Assembly: GCA_030531285.1 (NCBI GenBank)
Contig: JAUNNW010000068.1
Location: forward strand, 1-7,448
Direction of reading: 5' to 3'
Origin: Synergistaceae bacterium
GTDB lineage: Bacteria; Synergistota; Synergistia; Synergistales; Synergistaceae
DNA length: 7,448 nucleotides
Below the pieces are notes generated by a model. The model saw only the letters and a program-made list of their open reading frames with translations, ran no database searches and had not been told where the DNA came from. The number at the start of each line of letters is the position of its first letter. The stretch's first letter is position 1. Shown piece after piece: positions 1-4,496 of this stretch. Position numbers and translations under genes: made by a program.

Positions 1-485
1 TCTGCGTCAAAGGCAAAGGCAGGTCCTATGACCCATACTGTTTTGCCGTGTTTCTTTTCATGTTCCAGCAGTTCGTACAGTTCGTCGTAGTCGCGGGAGA
101 ATGCCGTTTCGCGTGAACGGTGGCGGCGGAATGAAAATACTTCACCGGTTGCCGATTCTTCATTAAAGCCGTTGGGGTGTACGTAGATGCCGTCCTCGCA
201 GTTTTCTGTCCGTCCTGTTGCGACAAGATCGCCTGCTTTCAGCCAGCGCGGCTCCACAACGGTTATTTCACCGTCTTTGTACACGGGAACGCAGTCCATA
301 CGGCTTTCTTTTGCAAGCAGCCAGTTTTCCCCGACGTGAAAATATTCGGGGAAGATGCTTAGTGCGTGAAAATTGTCCGGCGCCGTTGCATCAAAAGGTG
401 CAGGTTTGAATACTGCCTGCGGCGCGTTTTTAAATTTGTCTTCCGAAAAATCCGGAGCAGTGTATTTCCTAAGTTCAAATGCCAT
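1..485 (-). CDS. Conserved hypothetical protein, 5' part only (about 161 codons, continues past the window edge)
   Basis: The minus strand stays open from an ATG at 485-483 to position 1, and the gene runs off the window. The start is supported by a GGGAGG ribosome binding site at 500-495, nine bases upstream, and by a good promoter further up. The protein begins MAFELRKYTAPDFSED. Later segments include NFHALSIFPEYFHVGENW (about residues 38-55), SRMDCVPVY, LKAGDLVATGR (about 82-92), GEVFSFRRHRSRETAF and GKTVWVIGPAFAFDA at the visible end. No signal peptide or membrane segment is visible, so it is probably cytosolic. From memory, the order NFxA, MDC, KxGDLV and a GK-V-V-GPA strand resembles the middle of the LOR/SDH-type family (COG1915/TIGR00300, which includes the C-terminal part of cyanobacterial AgrE/ArgZ). 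That resemblance is only suggestive. The open frame is secure; the function is unknown. Confidence 0.85.
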   Translation of the reverse strand, partial: MAFELRKYTAPDFSEDKFKNAPQAVFKPAPFDATAPDNFHALSIFPEYFHVGENWLLAKESRMDCVPVYKDGEITVVEPRWLKAGDLVATGRTENCEDGIYVHPNGFNEESATGEVFSFRRHRSRETAFSRDYDELYELLEHEKKHGKTVWVIGPAFAFDA

Positions 486-530
486 AGTTTAAAGCCTCCC
501 AAGTGAACCTTGCGTGTCAATTTGTTTGAT

Positions 531-562
531 AATTGTAACCGAAATTAAAACGGTTAGCAATT
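531..562. repeat. Interrupted inverted repeat overlapping the divergent promoter (operator candidate)
   Basis: TAACCG (536-541) and CGGTTA (551-556) are perfect inverted arms separated by nine AT-rich bases. The symmetry continues outward with AATTG (531-535) and CAATT (558-562) if one unpaired base (557) is allowed. The dyad spans both promoter boxes and lies upstream of the predicted transcription start. It is therefore better explained as a DNA binding site than as an RNA hairpin. The regulator is unknown. Confidence 0.5.
532..560 (-). promoter_or_regulatory. Sigma-70-type promoter for the divergent hypothetical gene
   Basis: Read on the minus strand there is a -35 box TTGCTA (560-555), a 17-base spacer, and a -10 box TACAAT (537-532). 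Transcription would start near 525 and give a leader of about 40 bases before the ATG at 485. Box quality, spacing and distance to the gene all fit. It has not been tested. Confidence 0.65.
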
Positions 563-601
563 GGGAAAAACGACAGTAAAGATCTGCGCCATTTTTTCTG
601 T

Positions 602-619
602 AAAAATGCTTGCATTTTT
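602..619. repeat. Perfect palindrome over the rplJ -35 box
   Basis: AAAAATGC (602-609) and GCATTTTT (612-619) are complementary 8-base arms around a TT centre, and they overlap the -35 element at 610-615. The spacer of two bases is too short for a stable RNA hairpin, and the site is upstream of the predicted transcript start. It could be a repressor or activator site, or a chance AT-rich palindrome. Confidence 0.4.
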
Positions 620-637
620 CAGGATTGCGTATATAAT
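610..637 (+). promoter_or_regulatory. Sigma-70-type promoter of the rplJ-rplL operon
   Basis: A -35 box TTGCAT (610-615) and a consensus -10 box TATAAT (632-637) are separated by 16 bases. The predicted start is near 644, just before the first helix of the L10 leader, which supports the assignment. The -35 box lies within a perfect palindrome (602-619). Confidence 0.75.
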
Positions 638-645
638 AATCGGGC

Positions 646-704
646 TTGGACTCAAGACAGCTGGTGCGCGATGAGCGCTCAATATCCCGCCGAGGTCTGG
701 TAAG
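646..704 (+). promoter_or_regulatory. Ribosomal protein L10 leader RNA (L10-binding site and switch)
   Basis: The sequence CAAGACAGCTGGTG (654-667), the short hairpin GCGC-GATGA-GCGC (666-678) and AATATCCCGCCGAGGT (681-696) match the conserved core of the L10-leader family as I remember it. That core contains the kink-turn where the L10(L12)4 complex binds. A closing helix P1 pairs UUGGACUC (646-653) with GAG-UCUGG (692-700, one bulged G at 695). The same 3' bases, GUCUGGUAAG (695-704), can instead pair with CUUCCGGAC (729-737), which removes the 5' arm of the downstream terminator. In the family model, bound L10 stabilises P1 and so favours termination when L10 is in excess. Confidence 0.85.
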
Positions 705-725
705 AGGCGTAGTTATGCATGTTTA

Positions 726-769
726 CGGCTTCCGGACTCACTTGAGCAGCGGAAGCCGGTTTTTATTTT
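726..769 (+). terminator. Attenuator terminator in the L10 leader
   Basis: CGGCTTCCG (726-734) and CGGAAGCCG (750-758) form a 9-base-pair stem around a 15-base loop, followed by a T-rich run at 760-769. It lies between the L10 binding site and the rplJ ribosome binding site, so it acts within the leader. Read-through would require the alternative pairing 695-704 with 729-737. The terminated RNA would be about 125 bases. Confidence 0.8.
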
Positions 770-808
770 GCCGGCATCCGACACAACAATACAGGAGGTG
801 AAAATCGA

Positions 809-1339
809 ATGCCGACACAAGCAAAACGCGAAAACATTGACGAACTCGTTGGACTTCTTAAAAAGACTAATGCAGTTTACATCGTTGAATACCGCGGACT
901 TACGGTTGCACAGAGCACGGCTCTCCGTAAAAGCATCCGTGAAGCGGGCGGCGAGATGAAAGTTTGCAAGAACACTCTCATGCGTATCGCACTCAAGGAG
1001 AACGATATGATAACCGCTCCTGAATTTGACTTTGGTCCCAACGGTTACGTGCTCTCATACGGAGACGCGTCAGCAGTTGCCAAAGCAATCCGCGATTTCG
1101 CAAAAGTGAAGGAAAACGCAGCGTTGATCGTCAAAGGCGGAATTTTCGAAGGCAGAGTCATTTCAAAAGCAGAAGTCTTTGCAATCGCCGACATCCCGCC
1201 GCGCGAAGTTCTTCTCGGAATGGCAGTACGCGCCATGTCTTCCCCGCTTCAGGGACTGGTCAACGTACTTTCAGGCCCTGCAAGAGGACTTGTTACCGCC
1301 CTTGCGGCAATCAAGGACAAAAAGGAAAACGCAGCATAA
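809..1339 (+). CDS. rplJ: 50S ribosomal protein L10
   Basis: This 176-residue protein has the usual length of bacterial L10. The N-terminal globular part, which binds 23S rRNA together with L11, carries family features such as IVEYRGLTVAQ (about residues 25-35), LRKSIREAG and VCKNTLMRIAL (about 52-62). A central GGIFEGRVI segment follows. The C-terminal helix from about residue 134 (REVLLGMAVRAM onward) is the spine on which L7/L12 dimers sit. The start at ATG 809 is fixed by AGGAGGTG at 793-800, eight bases upstream. An overlapping reading frame from 768 has no family similarity and is a shadow. L10 also acts as the translational or transcriptional autoregulator, and its target RNA lies directly upstream. 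rplL follows after 61 bases in the same operon. Identification is confident. Confidence 0.97.
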   Translation: MPTQAKRENIDELVGLLKKTNAVYIVEYRGLTVAQSTALRKSIREAGGEMKVCKNTLMRIALKENDMITAPEFDFGPNGYVLSYGDASAVAKAIRDFAKVKENAALIVKGGIFEGRVISKAEVFAIADIPPREVLLGMAVRAMSSPLQGLVNVLSGPARGLVTALAAIKDKKENAA

Positions 1340-1400
1340 TGTTCAAAGCCGCATAGCGGCGTAAACAACAAACAAAAATTTAACTTTGGAGGAATTTATT

Positions 1401-1775
1401 ATGACAAAAGAAGAAATCATCAGCGCAATAGAATCAATGTCAGTTCTCGAACTTTCAGATCTCGTTAAAGAACTTGAAGACAAGTTCGGCGTTTCAGCAG
1501 CAGCACCGGTAATGGCAGTGGCAGCAGGCGCAGCAGCGCCGGCAGCAGCGGCAGAGGAAGAAAAATCAGAGTTCAGCGTTGAACTCACAGAGTTCGGCGC
1601 AAAGAAACTTGACGTCATCAAAGTTGTCCGCGAAATCACCGGACTCGGCCTCAAAGAAGCCAAAGACCTTGTTGACGGTGCACCGAAAATGGTTAAAGAG
1701 GGCGTAGCCAAAGAAGAAGCCGAAGAGATGAAAAAGAAACTCGAAGAGGCAGGAGCAAAGGTTACCCTTAAGTAA
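1401..1775 (+). CDS. rplL: 50S ribosomal protein L7/L12
   Basis: This 124-residue acidic protein has the standard three-part L7/L12 layout. The N-terminal dimerisation domain (about residues 1-33, MTKEEIISAIESMSVLELSD) binds the L10 helix. An Ala- and Gly-rich flexible hinge lies at about 34-52. The C-terminal factor-binding domain (about 55-124) contains KKLDVIKVVREITGLGLKEA, the surface that recruits elongation and initiation factors. The ATG at 1401 is preceded by GGAGG at 1388-1392 with eight bases of spacing. A TTG at 1386 is in frame but overlaps that binding site and adds residues foreign to the family, so I reject it. The strong site suits a protein made in several copies per ribosome. 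A clear terminator follows, so the gene ends its operon. Confidence 0.97.
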   Translation: MTKEEIISAIESMSVLELSDLVKELEDKFGVSAAAPVMAVAAGAAAPAAAAEEEKSEFSVELTEFGAKKLDVIKVVREITGLGLKEAKDLVDGAPKMVKEGVAKEEAEEMKKKLEEAGAKVTLK

Positions 1776-1796
1776 TTTTCCCATTATTGCAGACAG

Positions 1797-1827
1797 AAAC
1801 CTCCGGATTCGGGGGTTTTTGTTTTTT
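1797..1827 (+). terminator. Intrinsic terminator of the rplJ-rplL operon
   Basis: AAACCTCCG (1797-1805) pairs with CGGGGGTTT (1810-1818) through a GATT tetraloop, with one G-U pair. It is followed by T runs at 1816-1820 and 1822-1827. It lies 21 bases after the rplL stop codon. Confidence 0.88.
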
Positions 1828-1880
1828 GCGATGTTTTTTGGTTCTTTTTTCGTCTTTTTTCTCTCAAAAAATTTGTTGTT

Positions 1881-1910
1881 TTGCCGGTATTTTTAATATA
1901 AAGTTATAAT
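1881..1910 (+). promoter_or_regulatory. Possible secondary upstream promoter for the ilv operon
   Basis: TTGCCG (1881-1886) and TATAAT (1905-1910) are separated by 18 bases in a very AT-rich stretch. The -10 box is consensus and the -35 box has four of six matches. Such boxes arise easily by chance in AT-rich DNA, so this is a candidate only. The rest of 1828-1974 shows no gene; its A and T tracts just upstream of 1975 could act as an UP element. Confidence 0.35.
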
Positions 1911-1974
1911 TTGAAAGGTTTTTTGTCAAATTTTTCGTATTTATTAAATATTATAAGTTTTTTGCACAAAAAGA

Positions 1975-2003
1975 TTGACATTCCAACAGTTTCAGAGTAT
2001 TAT
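1975..2003 (+). promoter_or_regulatory. Main promoter of the ilv operon
   Basis: A consensus -35 box TTGACA (1975-1980) and a -10 box TATTAT (1998-2003) are separated by the ideal 17 bases. The start would be near 2010, about 40 bases before the leader peptide ATG at 2051, a typical distance for an attenuated amino acid operon. The region upstream (1921-1974) is strongly AT-rich. Confidence 0.82.
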
Positions 2004-2050
2004 TTGCCCGTTGTGGAGAAGTACAGCGCCGGAAGGAAAGGAGCCCCGTC

Positions 2051-2119
2051 ATGACAGGAAGATTCAACAGCGTTCTCGTTATAGTCGTTGTTATTATTTT
2101 GGCGGGTCTGCTTGGATGA
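2051..2119 (+). CDS. ilv operon leader peptide (22 residues)
   Basis: A small open frame starts at ATG 2051 with AAAGGAG (2037-2043) seven bases upstream and stops at TGA 2117-2119. Residues 8-17 are VLVIVVVIIL, ten consecutive branched-chain codons (2072-2101), and two more Leu codons follow at 2108-2113. In total 12 of the 22 residues are Val, Ile or Leu. It lies after a strong promoter, before a terminator and upstream of ilv genes, which is the arrangement of E. coli-type ilv leader peptides. The peptide probably has no function of its own: ribosome stalling on these codons when charged Val, Ile or Leu tRNA is scarce would report the amino acid supply. The stop codon lies at the edge of the antiterminator strand, so a ribosome that finishes translation masks that strand. 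The function is inferred from layout and pairing. Confidence 0.9.
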   Translation: MTGRFNSVLVIVVVIILAGLLG

Positions 2120-2157
2120 TCGGCGTTTTGTTTTTTCGCTTTAATCCAAGCCGGCCC
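2104..2157 (+). promoter_or_regulatory. Antiterminator helix of the ilv attenuator
   Basis: GGGUCUGCUUGGAU (2104-2117) pairs along its whole length with AUCCAAGCCGGCCC (2144-2157). This gives 14 continuous base pairs, two of them U-G, around a 26-base loop. Its 3' strand contains the complete 5' arm of the terminator (2149-2157), so the two structures exclude each other. Its 5' strand covers the last four sense codons and the first base of the stop codon of the leader peptide. A ribosome stalled at 2072-2095 leaves it free to form, whereas one at the stop codon blocks it. Confidence 0.85.
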
Positions 2158-2182
2158 AAACAAAAGGGTCGGCTCAATTTTT
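2149..2182 (+). terminator. Attenuator terminator upstream of ilvN
   Basis: AGCCGGCCC (2149-2157) pairs with GGGTCGGCT (2166-2174), nine pairs with one G-U, around an 8-base A-rich loop. A TTTTT run follows at 2178-2182. It lies 30 bases after the leader peptide stop and 82 bases before ilvN. Terminated RNA from the 1975-2003 promoter would be about 170 bases. Confidence 0.88.
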
Positions 2183-2264
2183 GTCTGTAAAACACAGAAG
2201 CTTCGCGCAGTCTGATTTACACGGATTTTACACAGCGCGGAATGCTTGCAGAGGAGTGATTGCT

Positions 2265-2756
2265 ATGTCGAGTACCTTCAGTATTTTGTCGCAGGACCAG
2301 CCCGGAGTTCTGATGCGTATTGCGGCTCTTATTTACCGCCGTGCATACAATATCGTCAGTTTGTCGGTATCTCCCACGGAGGAGGACGGAGTTTCACGTT
2401 TTACAGTTGTTGTTGACGGTGAGCCGAGGATATGCGAACAGGTTCGCAAGCAGCTGGAAAAACTTACAGAGGTTATTTCGGTAACCGATTTAACACGCGA
2501 CGGCAATGCTGTTGAGCGCTATCTGAAGCTTATTAAGGTTAAAGCGCCGCAGAGCTCGAGGTCGGATATTTTCCAAACGGCGGAGATTTTCCGCTGCCGC
2601 GTTGTTGACCTCGGTTCTTCCACCCTGACGCTTGAAGTTACGGGAGCGAAATCAAAGGTTGAAGCGTGTATAAAGGCTTTACAGCCGTTCGGCATAGTCG
2701 AAACTGCCGGAAGCGGGCAGGTGTCCGTTGCCAGAAGCGGTTTTGATGAGGAATAG
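2265..2756 (+). CDS. ilvN: Acetolactate synthase small (regulatory) subunit, copy 1
   Basis: This 163-residue protein has the size and fold order of IlvN/IlvH. An N-terminal ACT domain (about residues 4-74) contains DQPGVLMRIAALIYRRAYNI and PTEEDGVSRF. A C-terminal small-subunit domain (about 83-158) contains VERYLKLIKVKAP, IFQTAEIFRCRVVD and IVETAGSGQVSVARSG. The subunit activates the catalytic IlvB and carries the feedback site for Val or another branched-chain effector. The ATG at 2265 follows GAGGAG (2251-2256) by eight bases; upstream in-frame starts add residues outside the family. E. coli IlvH numbering transfers without gaps: G14 and N29 are kept, N11 is Asp, and S17, where a Phe substitution is known to relieve valine inhibition, is Met. 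G27 is Ala. Reduced or altered effector response is therefore possible. The paralogue follows nine bases downstream. Confidence 0.95.
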   Translation: MSSTFSILSQDQPGVLMRIAALIYRRAYNIVSLSVSPTEEDGVSRFTVVVDGEPRICEQVRKQLEKLTEVISVTDLTRDGNAVERYLKLIKVKAPQSSRSDIFQTAEIFRCRVVDLGSSTLTLEVTGAKSKVEACIKALQPFGIVETAGSGQVSVARSGFDEE

Positions 2757-2765
2757 GAGGAAATT

Positions 2766-3266
2766 ATGTCCAATACGTTCTGTATTTATTCAGAAGACCA
2801 GCCCGGTGTGCTCAGCAGAGTTGCCGCGCTTATTTACCGCAGAGGTTATAACATTATAAGCATTGCTGCGGGCCCTACGGAGATTAAGGGTGTTTCACGC
2901 TATACGCTGGTTTTTGACGGCGAGGAATCAACCTATGACCAGGTGCAGAAACAGTTGCAAAAACTGGCTGAGGTTATTTCCGTGCGTAATCTTACGCGCG
3001 AAGGCAATACGGTTGAGCGTTATCTGAAGCTTATTAAGGTTAAAGCGCCTGTTTCAAAGCGTCCGAGTATTTTCCAGACGGCGGAAGTTTTCCGCTGCCG
3101 CGTTGTGGATATAGGCGCAGATACAATTTCTTTTGAAGTAACAGGTTCGGAGTCAAAGGTTGAAGCCTGTCTTGCGGCCCTGGAACCTTACGGCATAGTT
3201 GAAACCGCGGGGAGCGGGCAGGTGTCGCTTGCAAGAAGCGGGCTGAAAAGCAATAAAGACAAATAA
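2766..3266 (+). CDS. ilvN: Acetolactate synthase small (regulatory) subunit, copy 2
   Basis: This 166-residue paralogue of the preceding gene is about 70 percent identical to it (112 of the first 159 aligned residues by hand, no gaps). It has the same ACT domain, here DQPGVLSRVAALIYRRGYNI, and the same C-terminal domain, plus a short Lys-rich tail. It keeps Ser17 and Gly27 as in E. coli IlvH, but residues 34-36 read AAG where copy 1 has SVS and E. coli has TVA, so the two predicted effector pockets differ. Its ribosome binding site AGGAGG (2755-2760) overlaps the stop of copy 1, which suggests translational coupling. Both copies are in the same reading frame, separated by TAG and three sense codons. 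The two genes clearly arose by tandem duplication. Copy 2 looks closer to a canonical valine-binding subunit, but its effector is unknown. Confidence 0.95.
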   Translation: MSNTFCIYSEDQPGVLSRVAALIYRRGYNIISIAAGPTEIKGVSRYTLVFDGEESTYDQVQKQLQKLAEVISVRNLTREGNTVERYLKLIKVKAPVSKRPSIFQTAEVFRCRVVDIGADTISFEVTGSESKVEACLAALEPYGIVETAGSGQVSLARSGLKSNKDK

Positions 3267-3334
3267 CGTGTGATTTCACACAAAAAATAATGAGCATTTT
3301 TTAAATGCATTTCAAAACAAAGGAGTGTTGTACA

Positions 3335-4348
3335 ATGGCAGCAAAAGCATATTACGACCGCGATGCAGACCTTAATTTTCTTAACGGAAAGACCATAGCC
3401 GTTCTCGGCTACGGAAGTCAGGGTCACGCGCACGCACAGAACCTTCGCGACAGCGGGGCAAAGGTTATTATCGGACTTCGCCCGACAAGCAAATCGGCAG
3501 AAGTCGCGAAAAACGACGGGTTTGAAGTCTACACGGTTGCAGAAGCATCAAAACTTGCAGATGCAATAATGTTCCTTATCCCTGACCATCTTCAGGCAGC
3601 AGCCTACAAAGCAGAAGTGGCGCCGAACATGAAAGAAGACGCAATTCTTATGTTTGCACACGGTTTTGCAATTCATTTCGGGCAAATTCAGCCGGGTGCC
3701 AAACATGACGTTGTTATGGTTGCGCCCAAAGGCCCCGGACATATTGTCCGCCGCACCTATACTGAAGGACAGGGTGTTCCCTGCCTTATCGCAGTCCAGC
3801 AGGATGCTTCCGGACATGCCAAGGATTTTGCTCTCGCCTATGCTTCAGGTATCGGCGGAGGCCGCGCAGGAGTTATTGAAACAACGTTCCGCGAGGAGAC
3901 GGAAACAGACCTTTTCGGCGAACAGGCAGTGCTTTGCGGCGGTGTTTGCGAACTTATGAAACAGGGTTTCAATACGCTTGTCGAAGCCGGTTATCAGCCG
4001 GAAATGGCATATTTTGAATGTATGCACGAAATGAAGCTTATCGTTGACATGATCAACGAAGGCGGTATGAGCTGGATGCGCTACTCCATTTCAGATACGG
4101 CAAAATACGGCGATATGATTACAGGACCAAAGATTATCAACGAACAGTCACGCAATGCCATGAAAGAAGTTCTGAAAGACATTCAGGACGGTACTTTTGC
4201 ACGCGACTGGCTGCTTGAAAACCAGTCAGGCAGACCGCGCATGAAGGTTTGGACAAAGGCAATCCGCAAGGAACTTCACGAAAAAGTCGGACAGCAGCTC
4301 CGCTCAATGATGCCCTGGATGGCAAAGAAAGAAGCACCGGAATATTAA
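3335..4348 (+). CDS. ilvC: Ketol-acid reductoisomerase, class I
   Basis: This enzyme converts acetolactate or acetohydroxybutyrate to the dihydroxy acid, using NAD(P)H and Mg2+. At 337 residues it is a short class I enzyme. The Rossmann motif GYGSQGHAHAQNL lies at residues 25-37. The cofactor loop GLRPTSKS (47-54) keeps Arg and Ser residues typical of NADPH-preferring enzymes. The expected catalytic and metal residues are present: His109 in AHGFAIHFGQ, Asp192 and Glu196 in ETDLFGEQ, Glu228 and Glu232 in ECMHEMKLIVD, and Ser253. The Asn often found in AHGFN is Ala112. The start chosen is ATG 3335 with AGGAG (3321-3325) nine bases upstream. The ATG at 3305 is in frame but would add ten residues unlike the family and lacks a good binding site. 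A 68-base gap with two weak hairpins separates it from the small subunit genes. Confidence 0.97.
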   Translation: MAAKAYYDRDADLNFLNGKTIAVLGYGSQGHAHAQNLRDSGAKVIIGLRPTSKSAEVAKNDGFEVYTVAEASKLADAIMFLIPDHLQAAAYKAEVAPNMKEDAILMFAHGFAIHFGQIQPGAKHDVVMVAPKGPGHIVRRTYTEGQGVPCLIAVQQDASGHAKDFALAYASGIGGGRAGVIETTFREETETDLFGEQAVLCGGVCELMKQGFNTLVEAGYQPEMAYFECMHEMKLIVDMINEGGMSWMRYSISDTAKYGDMITGPKIINEQSRNAMKEVLKDIQDGTFARDWLLENQSGRPRMKVWTKAIRKELHEKVGQQLRSMMPWMAKKEAPEY

Positions 4349-4361
4349 TTTTACTTTTTAC

Positions 4362-4391
4362 TTTGCGGAAGCCGTTTCCGGCTTCCGCAAA
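4362..4391. repeat. Perfect 13-bp stem-loop after ilvC, without a T tract
   Basis: TTTGCGGAAGCCG (4362-4374) and CGGCTTCCGCAAA (4379-4391) pair perfectly around a TTTC loop, 13 bases after the ilvC stop. No T run follows on either strand, so it is not a standard intrinsic terminator. Likely roles are protecting the 3' end of an ilvC-containing mRNA or partial termination that lowers ilvB and ilvD. Between 4392 and 4480 I find no convincing promoter. Confidence 0.75.
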
Positions 4392-4496
4392 ACTCAAGGT
4401 TTCGCAGCTCAGAATTTGCATAAGACATTGAAAATTAAACTGTATTATGGTTTCTAATATAAATTCTTTAAAATATAAAGTCAGGGAGTGTGGAAA

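Noticed and set aside
1348..1360. Small hairpin GCCGC-ATA-GCGGC between rplJ and rplL
   Set aside because: Five pairs with a three-base loop and no T tract are too weak to call a terminator or a regulator, though processing cannot be excluded.
1810..2050. T-box riboswitch in front of the ilv operon
   Set aside because: No T-box core sequence or stem I specifier layout was seen. The leader peptide and its competing helices explain the region.
2020..2117. Pairing of 2019-2030 with 2102-2113 as a protector helix of the ilv attenuator
   Set aside because: Only short blocks pair, with bulges and an internal loop. The evidence is far weaker than for the 14-bp antiterminator.
2181..2264. N-terminal extension of ilvN copy 1 from an upstream in-frame TTG
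   Set aside because: The extra 28 residues have no family similarity and overlap the attenuator T tract. ATG 2265 has a proper ribosome binding site and starts exactly where IlvN proteins start.
3268..3308. Two short hairpins between ilvN copy 2 and ilvC (3268-3281 and 3294-3308)
   Set aside because: Stems of five and six pairs in AT-rich DNA are expected by chance, and there is no terminator T run after either.
4416..4460. Promoter for ilvB from TTGCAT or TTGAAA with TATTAT or TAATAT
   Set aside because: All pairings give spacers of 9 or 21 bases. None reaches 16-18, so I do not call a promoter despite the AT-rich sequence.
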